Positions 57,004-64,000 of a stretch of DNA of 64,000 nt are shown in pieces. A program made the position numbers and the translations under genes. The stretch comes from Burkholderiaceae bacterium (GTDB lineage: Bacteria > Pseudomonadota > Gammaproteobacteria > Burkholderiales > Burkholderiaceae_B), in the NCBI GenBank assembly GCA_021208885.1, contig JAJOJF010000015.1, forward strand, positions 80,110 through 144,109. The letters run 5' to 3'. Numbering within the stretch: position 1 is the stretch's first letter; each line of letters begins with the position of its first letter. The notes below the pieces were generated by a model, which was given only the letters and a program-made list of their open reading frames with translations, did no database searches and was not told where the DNA came from.

Positions 57004-58664
57004 GCTTAACTCGCTGGACTGAGATCTGGACCATCAAACTGCTGGCGCTGTTAGCCGCCGCGGGCTTGTTGCACCTGGTTCTCATCGTCCCCAATCACCC
57101 GATCGAGCGCGAGCTTTTAACAGTCTGGATTGCGCCACTTGAGCTGCCGGTGATTTTGCTGGCCTTGCTGTTGCTGCCAGCGCAATCTCGCATCGGGCAA
57201 ACCGTGCGATGGGGCTTGGTGATCGCCTTGACACTGATCACCGTGTTCAGGGTTGCCGACTTTGCCACCCACATGGCCTTTGACCGGCCTTTTAACCTCG
57301 CGCTCGACTGGAATCTGGTGGCTGCCGGCTGGCATACGCTGGCTGAATCAATTGGCTATGGCTTGACGCTAGCTACACTGCTGGTTACCTTAGCCGCGAT
57401 CGGACTGCTAGTCTGGCTTTTGTGGCTAGCCACTGGAGTGTGGCTAAAACTTGAGCCCACGCCTGCGCTGGCCAAACTGTCACTCATGGCACTGATTGCA
57501 TCAACCACCTTGGCTGGCGCGCATGCCGGCCATGTGACAGGCCACTGGCAATTTGCCAACCCACCCCCCGGTGACAGCTCCACCCTGAGAACGGCCTGGC
57601 GCTATCTGCACGAACCATGGACCACGATGCAAAGCTTGCGTGCGTTTGAGAAAGTTGCCATCAGTGAACCACCGATGCAGGGGCCGGGTCTGCTACAAAA
57701 GCTCAAAGGCCATGATGTCCTCATCATCTACGTTGAAAGCTATGGCCGCTCAAGCTTTGACAACCCGCTGTATCGCGCCACACACACAACAACGCTCAAA
57801 CAGGCGCAAGACAAGCTGCAAGACAAGGGACTTGCCATGCGTTCCGGCTGGCTTACCGCCCCCATGGTTGGCGGCCAGAGCTGGTTGGCGCACGGGTCGA
57901 TGGCCAGTGGCCTGTGGGTTAGTGATCAGGGCCGTTACCGGGCGCTCATTGCCAGTGGCCGCAGTACTTTGTTTGATGACGCCAAAGCAGCAGGCTTTAA
58001 GACAGTGGCTATCATGCCGGCGATTCGGCTTGCTTGGCCAGACGGCAATTACTTTGGCTTTGATGCGATCTACCCCAGTTACGGCTTGGGCTACAAAGGA
58101 CTGCCATTTAACTGGGTCACCATGCCGGACCAGTTTGCGCTGGCCGCGCTCGATCGCCTGGAGCGCAACAACACGACCAATGCCCAGACAAATCTATTTG
58201 TTCAAGTGGCACTGAGTTCGAGTCACGCGCCCTTCACACCGGTGCCCAAATTGCTGCCATGGAATGAGTTGGGTGATGGCAGCGTTTTTAATGCCATGGC
58301 ACAAAGCGGCGCTTCGCCCCAAGACGTCTGGTCTGATCATGACCGGGTGCGCGAGCAATTCAGGCTTGCGATTGACTACAGTTTGCAAACGGTGTTCGAT
58401 TACATCGCCCACCACACACAAAACAACCCTGACAAGCAACAACTGGTGCTTGTGCTGGGCGACCATGAACCAGCCAGATTTATTTCCGGCGTCGATACTC
58501 AGGATGTCGCCATGCATGTCATTGGTCCACCCGAACTGCTCTCCGAGATCGAGTCATGGGACTTCACCCCGGGGCTCATCCCTGCACCCGATTTGCCGGC
58601 ATGGGGCATGAATGAATTTCGTGCCCGCTTCGTGCAAGCGTTCAGTTCAGGCAGTGCGTGGTGA
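57000..58664 (+). CDS. LtaS-like membrane phosphotransferase (alkaline phosphatase superfamily)
   Basis: The 554-residue protein has about five membrane helices in the first 185 residues and a large extracytoplasmic catalytic domain. It keeps the metal site IIYVESYGRSSF, the nucleophile region GGQSWLAHGS, and LVLGDHEPARFISG. Lipoteichoic acid synthases and related enzymes transfer glycerol- or ethanolamine-phosphate from phospholipids. In LtaS the nucleophile is a threonine; here a serine or threonine of the GGQSWLAHGS segment would serve, which is inference. ATG 57000 overlaps the previous stop. The protein likely acts on the outer face of the inner membrane. Confidence 0.85.
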   Translation: MSLTRWTEIWTIKLLALLAAAGLLHLVLIVPNHPIERELLTVWIAPLELPVILLALLLLPAQSRIGQTVRWGLVIALTLITVFRVADFATHMAFDRPFNLALDWNLVAAGWHTLAESIGYGLTLATLLVTLAAIGLLVWLLWLATGVWLKLEPTPALAKLSLMALIASTTLAGAHAGHVTGHWQFANPPPGDSSTLRTAWRYLHEPWTTMQSLRAFEKVAISEPPMQGPGLLQKLKGHDVLIIYVESYGRSSFDNPLYRATHTTTLKQAQDKLQDKGLAMRSGWLTAPMVGGQSWLAHGSMASGLWVSDQGRYRALIASGRSTLFDDAKAAGFKTVAIMPAIRLAWPDGNYFGFDAIYPSYGLGYKGLPFNWVTMPDQFALAALDRLERNNTTNAQTNLFVQVALSSSHAPFTPVPKLLPWNELGDGSVFNAMAQSGASPQDVWSDHDRVREQFRLAIDYSLQTVFDYIAHHTQNNPDKQQLVLVLGDHEPARFISGVDTQDVAMHVIGPPELLSEIESWDFTPGLIPAPDLPAWGMNEFRARFVQAFSSGSAW

Positions 58665-59584
58665 ACGATCGCATCATCCAGATCTTGCGGGCCATTGCCT
58701 ATCTGCTTGCGTCAACCACCCTGTTGTGGCTGGTGTGGCGCTGGTTTGACGGTGCACAAGCCTGGCAACGACTCAAAAGCGCAGAACTCGCCTGGCTCGT
58801 CCTGGCCCTGGTACTGTTGAGCCTCCAGACAGTTGGTTCTGCCCTGCGTTGGCAACTGACTGCCACACAACTAGGCACACCCATTGCAACCTCAAAAGCC
58901 GTTGGGCAATACTACGTGTCGATGCTGTGCAACCTCACCTTGCCAGGCGGGGTGCTCGGTGACGCGGGCAGAGCCTGGCACAACCGGCAAGAAGCGGGCC
59001 TGGCCACATCGGCAGCAGCCGTGGTGCTTGAGCGCCTGGCTGGTCAGCTAGCCATGATCGTGACACTGGCAGTGGCATTAGCCTGGCAGTTGCGCGCAAC
59101 TGCCGCCTCACACTTAACTTGGTGGATCGGTATTGCGTTTGCACTTGGCGCGACCGTGTTTATGCTGACGCGCCTGGCAAAGCCCGCCTGGTTGAACCGC
59201 ATGGCAGGCTGGATGCACCAAGCCTGGTTCGCCAGTCAAGTGCGAGCCCGCCAATTCTGGTTAACCGTTTTGATACTGGCCGCAAGCCTCATGTCTTTTT
59301 ACGCCTGTGCGCAAGCCGTCGGCGTTGAGCTGTCTGCCAGCATGGCACTGTTGGTGCTGCCGGCCACGCTGTTGGTCATGGCTTTGCCTGTGTCAGTGGC
59401 AGGCTGGGGCGTACGCGAGGCTGGTGCTGCCCTGATATGGCCCATCGCCGGTGTAGCAAGCGACGCTGCGGTTGCCGCCAGCGTCGCCTACGGCATCGTG
59501 GCCACGATATCGGTGTTGCCAGGGCTCTGGTGGTTAAAGCCTGGGTTGAAAAACAAAGCCAAACCCAAACCCGAGCATGCCTAG
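58661..59584 (+). CDS. Lysylphosphatidylglycerol synthase TM-type (UPF0104) membrane protein
   Basis: The 307-residue protein has about seven to eight membrane helices and the family motif LPGGVLGDAGRAWHNR near residue 95 and VSVAGWGVREAGAAL near 245. The family includes the flippase part of MprF and glycolipid transport proteins; no aminoacyl-transfer domain is attached. Start GTG 58661 overlaps the LtaS-like stop (GTGA). Placement after a lipid synthase and an LtaS-like transferase suggests lipid translocation. It is convergent with the FMN reductase gene. Confidence 0.87.
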   Translation: MNDRIIQILRAIAYLLASTTLLWLVWRWFDGAQAWQRLKSAELAWLVLALVLLSLQTVGSALRWQLTATQLGTPIATSKAVGQYYVSMLCNLTLPGGVLGDAGRAWHNRQEAGLATSAAAVVLERLAGQLAMIVTLAVALAWQLRATAASHLTWWIGIAFALGATVFMLTRLAKPAWLNRMAGWMHQAWFASQVRARQFWLTVLILAASLMSFYACAQAVGVELSASMALLVLPATLLVMALPVSVAGWGVREAGAALIWPIAGVASDAAVAASVAYGIVATISVLPGLWWLKPGLKNKAKPKPEHA

Positions 59585-59592
59585 ACGAACAC

Positions 59593-60138
59593 CTAGACTA
59601 GCTTGCGCGTGAACTCTACTAGCGCCTGCATTTGCGCGGCAAGCTGCCCGCGCACTTCATCGCTTGCCACATCTCCATGCTCATCGAAGTTGCCTGTGAA
59701 TGCATTGACGAACACCTCGGGCTTGTTCAACACATGCAGGTTCAAGCATACACAGACTTGACGCAGGTGATACTGTGCGCGCGAAGTGCCCATGCCACCA
59801 CCCGCACCCACAATCGCAACCGTCTTGCCAGACAGCAAGCGGTTGTCCGGCTCACGCGAGGCCCAGTCAAGTGCGTTCTTTAAGGCCGGTGCAATCGAAT
59901 AGTTGTACTCTGGACAAGCCAGCACCATACCTTGTGCGCCTTGTATCTGCGCCAACAAGCGTTTGACCGATTCGGGTTTGATATTGATGTCGCTGTTGTA
60001 GAACGGCACGTCACCCAACTCAGCGATATCCATCGTTACGCCTGCAGGTAGTGCCGCTTGCGCAGCGCGCAACAAGCCCCGGTTGGCAGATGCCTGACGC
60101 AGACTGCCACAAATCCCCAGCAAATGAATCTCAGACAT
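59593..60138 (-). CDS. NADPH-dependent FMN reductase
   Basis: The 181-residue flavodoxin-like protein has the FMN-phosphate loop GICGSLRQASANRGLLRAA and the PEYNYSIAPALKNALDWAS segment that are typical of chromate/azo-type quinone reductases (ChrR/ArsH-like). It reduces quinones, azo dyes or metal oxyanions using NAD(P)H in other members. ATG 60138 has an ACGAGG ribosome site; an upstream in-frame start gives an atypical leader. It is alone, convergent with the LPG-TM gene and divergent from the TRAP operon. Confidence 0.9.
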   Translation of the reverse strand: MSEIHLLGICGSLRQASANRGLLRAAQAALPAGVTMDIAELGDVPFYNSDINIKPESVKRLLAQIQGAQGMVLACPEYNYSIAPALKNALDWASREPDNRLLSGKTVAIVGAGGGMGTSRAQYHLRQVCVCLNLHVLNKPEVFVNAFTGNFDEHGDVASDEVRGQLAAQMQALVEFTRKLV

Positions 60139-60327
60139 GCAACACCTCGTGTGAACTATCAAACATCGCAAATGCCACAAATTGACCAGTGTTAATTTCG
60201 GGTTGCAATGCAACAAATACCCAGAACCAGAGAATGAATGACTTGGGTCAAATTTGCGGCATAACCCCTTCTTTCATAGGGAAATTGACAAGATTTCCTT
60301 ACGCGAAAACCCCTATTGCCCCCCTCC

Positions 60328-60387
60328 TTGGATAAGTCGATCATTACGCTGTTGTTATATCAATGTAAGTTTTAGATACTTATCCAA
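60328..60387. promoter_or_regulatory. Perfect inverted repeat before the TRAP operon
   Basis: TTGGATAAGT (60328-60337) and ACTTATCCAA (60378-60387) are a perfect 10-base inverted pair 40 bases apart. They lie 47-107 bases before dctP and flank TTATAT (60355-60360). They could be two half operators of a looped repressor, or a long stem in the leader. Nothing else explains the exact match. Confidence 0.5.
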
Positions 60388-60434
60388 ATCATCAGTTTCG
60401 ATTTGTTAGTTCAACACCAAGGATGGAGACATTT

Positions 60435-61598
60435 ATGGCCAAGCTCGAACAGCAAACCGCAGTCGCCAAGCAAGATGAGACTGTTAGCTCACGACGCAAG
60501 TTTTTCAAGAAGGCAGGTACGGTTGCTGCAGCAGCCCCGCTAGCTGGCTTCCCCATGATTTCTGTAGCGCAGTCGCCCATCGTGTTGAAGATGCAAGGTG
60601 GCTGGGCACCAACGGACATCTTTAACGACATGGCCAAGGAATACGTTGACCGTGTTAACGAAATGTCGGCAGGCCGTCTGCGCATCGAGTACCTGAATGC
60701 CGGTTCAGTGGTCAAGGTGTTCGAGATGATGGACGCTGTCTCTAACGGTGTGATCGACGCTGGACACCAGGTGTCGGCTTACTGGTACGGCAAGACCAAG
60801 GTTGCGTCGCTTTTTGGTTCAGGTCCCGTGACCGGCGCCAACTCCGAGCAGCTTTTGGGGTGGATGCATCGCGGCGGCGGCTTGGAACTCTATGAAGAGC
60901 TCCTCAGAAACCTCAAGCTCAACGTTAAAACCTTTTTTGCCTTCCCAATGCCGCCCCAGCCATTGGGCTGGTTCAAGCAAACGCCGCCCAAGACTGCCGA
61001 AGAGCTCAAGGGCTACAAGTATCGCACCGTGGGCTTGGCCGCTGACTTGATGCAAGAGCTTGGCATGAGCGTGACGCAGTTGCCAGGCGGCGAAATCATG
61101 CCCGCCATGGAGCGTGGCGTGATTGACGCCTTTGAGTTCAACAACCCGACCTCCGACCGTAACTTTGGCGCGCAGGATGTGGCAAAGTTTTACTCAATGG
61201 GCTCGTTCCACCAGTCACAAGAATTCTTTGAGATCACCTTCAACAAGGCGAAATACGATGCGCTGCCAGCAGACCTTCAGGCGATCCTGAAATATGCTGC
61301 TGAAGCTGCCTCCTCTTCGAACACCTGGACAGCGCAGGACAGCTACTCGCGTGACCTGCAAAGGCTGATCGTTGAAGACAAGGTACGTGTGGTCAAGACC
61401 CCGCAAGCCATCTTCGATGCACAGATGGAGGCTTGGGGCAAGATGACCGAGAAGCTTTCAGCCGAAGATCCCTTCTTCAAGAAAGTGGTTGACTCTCAGA
61501 TGGCTTGGTCGCGTCGTGTGTGCTACTACGCCTTTTTGGCTGACGCCAACTACAAGGCAGCTTACGAATACGTGTTCAAGACCAAGCTGCCGTTCTAA
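60435..61598 (+). CDS. dctP: TRAP transporter substrate-binding protein, Tat-type signal
   Basis: The periplasmic protein of a TRAP system captures a solute, usually a carboxylate. The 387-residue protein has a twin-arginine type signal SRRKFFKKAG followed by a hydrophobic stretch to about residue 46 (SVAQ), then the mature domain (MQGGWAPTDIF, GHQVSAYWYGKT). TRAP binding proteins with this signal are often those that use mannitol, aromatic or keto acids. The ligand is unknown; ATG 60435 follows GGAG, and an upstream ATG is in frame at 60423. dctQ follows after 101 bases. Confidence 0.9.
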   Translation: MAKLEQQTAVAKQDETVSSRRKFFKKAGTVAAAAPLAGFPMISVAQSPIVLKMQGGWAPTDIFNDMAKEYVDRVNEMSAGRLRIEYLNAGSVVKVFEMMDAVSNGVIDAGHQVSAYWYGKTKVASLFGSGPVTGANSEQLLGWMHRGGGLELYEELLRNLKLNVKTFFAFPMPPQPLGWFKQTPPKTAEELKGYKYRTVGLAADLMQELGMSVTQLPGGEIMPAMERGVIDAFEFNNPTSDRNFGAQDVAKFYSMGSFHQSQEFFEITFNKAKYDALPADLQAILKYAAEAASSSNTWTAQDSYSRDLQRLIVEDKVRVVKTPQAIFDAQMEAWGKMTEKLSAEDPFFKKVVDSQMAWSRRVCYYAFLADANYKAAYEYVFKTKLPF

Positions 61599-61651
61599 GG
61601 GTAAGATGCAGCATACGGTCGGGTTTGCGCCCGGCCTACCCTTTGCTTGTA

Positions 61652-61682
61652 AAAGACCGCTGCTTAGTCGGCGGTTTTTTTT
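61652..61682 (+). terminator. Weak intrinsic terminator or attenuator between dctP and dctQ
   Basis: GACCGC and GCGGTT form a short imperfect stem with an 11-base loop and a following run of T. It could lower expression of the membrane genes relative to the abundant binding protein. The stem is weak, so this is tentative. Confidence 0.4.
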
Positions 61683-61699
61683 AATTGCGGAGATACAAA

Positions 61700-62281
61700 A
61701 TGGTCGGATACATCCGATGGGTTGACAGCCTGTCCAAAGCGCTAGGCCACACCTTTGGCTGGTGCATTGTGATGCTGACATTAGGCACCAGTTACGAAGT
61801 GTTTATGCGCTATGTCTTGAACGACCCGACTTCATGGGCCTATGACATGAGCTACATGTTCTATGGTGCATTGTTCATGATGTCTGGCGCGTATGCGCTG
61901 TCGAAAAACGCCCACGTGCGCGGCGACTTTTTGTATCGCAAGTGGCAACCTCGTAACCAAGCCAAAGTCGAGCTCGTGCTTTATTTTGTGTTCTTTTTCC
62001 CGGGCGTGCTCGCGCTATGCCTGACCGGTGCCGCCTACTCGTTTCAGTCGGTGAGCCTGCTCGAAGTCAGCGTCAACAGCCCCGCCGGTGTGCCCGTTTG
62101 GCCGCTTAAGCTCGTGATCTTTGCGACCGGCATCAGTCTGTTGCTCGCAGGCAGCGCTGAGGTATGCCGATGCCTCTTATGCATAAAAAACGGCGAATGG
62201 CTTAGCCGCGATGACGATGTCAAAGAATTGGAAGAAGTTTTGCTTGAAACATACGGCACCGATCAAGGAGCGGCCAAATGA
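61700..62281 (+). CDS. dctQ: TRAP transporter small permease DctQ
   Basis: The 193-residue protein has four membrane helices and the DctQ stretches VFMRYVLNDPTSWAYDMSYM and SAYALSKNAHVRGDFLY type segment (GAYALSKNAHVRGDFL). DctQ links the binding protein to the large permease DctM. ATG 61700 follows GCGGAG; an in-frame start five codons earlier lacks a good ribosome site. Its stop overlaps the dctM ATG. The acidic C-terminal tail (about 165-193) is longer than usual and cytoplasmic. Confidence 0.9.
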   Translation: MVGYIRWVDSLSKALGHTFGWCIVMLTLGTSYEVFMRYVLNDPTSWAYDMSYMFYGALFMMSGAYALSKNAHVRGDFLYRKWQPRNQAKVELVLYFVFFFPGVLALCLTGAAYSFQSVSLLEVSVNSPAGVPVWPLKLVIFATGISLLLAGSAEVCRCLLCIKNGEWLSRDDDVKELEEVLLETYGTDQGAAK

Positions 62282-63693
62282 GTGATCCTATCGTCGCGCT
62301 GTTCATGCTCGGGTTGTTCATCTGTTTCATTTTTTTAGGTTTCCCGATTGCATTCACCCTGATGGCCATGGCTGTGGGTTTTGGGTTCTACGCCTACTAC
62401 AACCCGGCAGTGGCATTCTGGGACAACAACATTTTCTTCCTTCTGGTGCAAAACACCTTTAGCGTGATGAGCAATGACGTGCTCATCTCGATCCCACTGT
62501 TTCTCTTTATGGGCTATATCATTGAGCGATCCAATATTTTGGAAAAGCTCTTTGAGAGTCTGGAAGTGGCCATGCGTCACGTGCCTGGCTCCATGGGTGT
62601 AGCCGCGTTGGTCACATGCGCCCTCTTTGCAACCGCCACTGGCATTGTGGGTGCCGTGGTGACATTGATGGGACTGTTGGCACTGCCAGCCATGCTCAAA
62701 GCCGGTTATGACAAAAAACTCTCAAGCGGCATCATTGCCGCTGGCGGCACTCTCGGCATCCTGATTCCACCGTCCATTATGCTGATTGTGTACGCAGCCA
62801 CTGCCGGTATCTCAGTGGTCAAACTCTATGCCGCCGCACTGATCCCAGGCTTCCTGTTAGCCGGTCTTTACCTGGTGTACATCATCGTTCGGGTCATCAT
62901 CAACCCGAGCCTCGCCCCCAAGCGCACTAACGTCGATAGCGTCACGTTCTGGCAAGGTTTCATGATGCTGATCAAAGCGTTCTTTCCATTGGCGTTTTTG
63001 ATTGTAGCGGTGCTTGGCTCTATTCTCTTTGGCTTGGCAACGCCTAGCGAGGCAGCTGCCATGGGCGCTTTGGGCGGTGTCGTATTGGCAGTTGCCTACA
63101 GAGCGTTTACCTGGGAGCGTCTGCGCGAATCCGTTTACCTGACTGCCAAAACAACTGCCATGGTGTGCTGGCTATTCGTGGGTTCATGGACGTTTTCTTC
63201 GGTGTTTTCCTATCTGGGCGGCGAGACCATCATCGAAGAGTTCGTGATGTCACTAGACCTCTCCACCGTTCAGTTCCTCATCATGGCACAGCTCATCATC
63301 TTCATCCTGGGCTGGCCGCTGGAGTGGAGTGAAATCATCATCATCTTTGTGCCAATTTTCTTGCCGATGTTGGCGGCATTTGATGTCGATCCGATGCTCT
63401 TCGGCCTCTTGATTGCGATTAACCTGCAAAGCTCGTTCCTGACGCCACCCATGGCCATGTCGGCCTACTACTTAAAGGGGGTTGCGCCCAAAGGGGTAGA
63501 ACTGTGGGATATTTTCAAAGGTTGCTTCCCATTCCTGGGGATGGTGTTGTTGACGTTAGTCATGGTCTACATTCAACCGAAGATCGTGACCTACTTACCT
63601 GACCTGCTCTACAACAAGGCCAATCAGGTTCAAGAAACAGGGCCACGCGGCGAGAACGAGATCGATCCGTCATTCTTCTTGCAAGGCAATTAA
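62278..63693 (+). CDS. dctM: TRAP transporter large permease DctM
   Basis: The 471-residue protein has 12 or more membrane segments and the DctM core: AGGTLGILIPPSIMLIVYA, LATPSEAAAMGALG and LTPPMAMSAYYLKG. It is the transport channel of the TRAP system and uses a sodium or proton gradient. The ATG overlaps the dctQ stop (62278-62281). It is followed by an amidase gene after 2 bases, so amide hydrolysis or related chemistry may be linked to the imported compound. Confidence 0.93.
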   Translation: MSDPIVALFMLGLFICFIFLGFPIAFTLMAMAVGFGFYAYYNPAVAFWDNNIFFLLVQNTFSVMSNDVLISIPLFLFMGYIIERSNILEKLFESLEVAMRHVPGSMGVAALVTCALFATATGIVGAVVTLMGLLALPAMLKAGYDKKLSSGIIAAGGTLGILIPPSIMLIVYAATAGISVVKLYAAALIPGFLLAGLYLVYIIVRVIINPSLAPKRTNVDSVTFWQGFMMLIKAFFPLAFLIVAVLGSILFGLATPSEAAAMGALGGVVLAVAYRAFTWERLRESVYLTAKTTAMVCWLFVGSWTFSSVFSYLGGETIIEEFVMSLDLSTVQFLIMAQLIIFILGWPLEWSEIIIIFVPIFLPMLAAFDVDPMLFGLLIAINLQSSFLTPPMAMSAYYLKGVAPKGVELWDIFKGCFPFLGMVLLTLVMVYIQPKIVTYLPDLLYNKANQVQETGPRGENEIDPSFFLQGN

Positions 63694-63695
63694 CG

Positions 63696-64000
63696 ATGAG
63701 TGACAACCGAATCGCCATCCCTGAGTTGACTGCTGCTGCTGTGAGCGAAATGGTTCGCAGCGGTCAGCACAAGGCAGAGGAACTCGCACAAGCCTTTCTG
63801 GACTACGCCAAGCCTCTTGATGAGACGTTGCAGGCGTTCGCTTACTTGAATGATGAGGCTGTGCTGTTGCAAGCTCGAATACTTGACGCTGGCCGTGAAA
63901 GCGGCGGCGAGCTAGGATCGCTGGCTGGCGTGCCAATCGCGTTGAAAGACGTCGTCGACACCTTTGACATGCCTGCCGAGTATGGGTCACCAACGTTAGC
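63696..64000 (+). CDS. Amidase signature family enzyme, N-terminal 101 residues, cut by window edge
   Basis: The fragment from ATG 63696 reads a typical amidase N-terminus: IPELTAAAVSEMVRSGQ, AFLDYA, and LAGVPIALKDVVDTFDMPAEYGS, which contains the catalytic lysine of the Ser-Ser-Lys triad in IALKDVVD. The serines lie beyond the edge. It follows dctM by 2 bases and is likely the next gene of the TRAP operon. Substrate and exact subfamily cannot be seen. Confidence 0.9.
   Translation, partial: MSDNRIAIPELTAAAVSEMVRSGQHKAEELAQAFLDYAKPLDETLQAFAYLNDEAVLLQARILDAGRESGGELGSLAGVPIALKDVVDTFDMPAEYGSPTL

Overview
The window is chromosomal DNA from a betaproteobacterium, most likely Burkholderiales and close to Alcaligenaceae (Bordetella/Pusillimonas-like). 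The pointers are the order hrcA-hemH-grpE-dnaK beside nadK-recN-fur-bamE-dapB, a dusB-fis-purH-ruvC-ruvA block with ruvB close by, minCDE after glnS, a class 2 pyrD, a polyhydroxyalkanoate phasin and a tripartite (TRAP) solute transporter. The assignment rests on gene order and recognisable protein families, not on a database search. Genes are dense on both strands. I see no rRNA, CRISPR array, prophage or insertion sequence.

Layout. 1-4 kb: heat-shock block on the minus strand, with good sigma-32 promoters before dnaK and grpE. 4-9.5 kb: nadK, recN, fur, bamE, dapB and a frameshifted murB, then tRNA-Gly and tRNA-Cys. 9.9-18 kb: an MFS transporter, an MscS-type channel, a broken conserved gene, and a Nudix-aat-ate-pyrD run in which ate is frameshifted. 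18-28 kb: phasin with a well-formed promoter and operators, an IclR regulator, a CinA-like protein, an EI24 membrane protein, thioredoxin, a DEAD-box helicase, AzlCD, small enzymes and an M48 protease. 28-42 kb: galU, ctaG, pepP, a hicAB toxin-antitoxin pair between pepP and a frameshifted ubiH-type monooxygenase, then dusB-fis-purH-ruvCA and ruvB. 42-46 kb: a translationally coupled trio on the minus strand, a CydA homologue with no histidines, a CydB homologue and a RecQ without HRDC. 46-50 kb: glnS and minCDE. 50-60 kb: a decayed AlbA-type ATPase gene, isochorismatase-like hydrolase, ettA, a second IclR, a PfkB kinase, and a coupled trio (CDP-alcohol phosphatidyltransferase, LtaS-like phosphotransferase, flippase-like membrane protein). 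60-64 kb: a TRAP operon running into an amidase.

Three things stand out. First, the CydA-like/CydB-like pair keeps the oxidase fold signatures, but all three haem-ligand positions are substituted and the quinol loop is missing, so it is unlikely to be a cytochrome bd oxidase. Second, the three-gene cluster at 56.3-59.6 kb looks like an uncharacterised pathway for making and decorating an envelope lipid or polymer. Third, several conserved genes (murB, ate, ubiH-like and one unknown) each carry one or two single-base deletions, three of them in GC-alternating stretches. This looks more like consensus sequencing error than decay. The AlbA-type ATPase, with three in-frame stops and a frameshift, is a true pseudogene.
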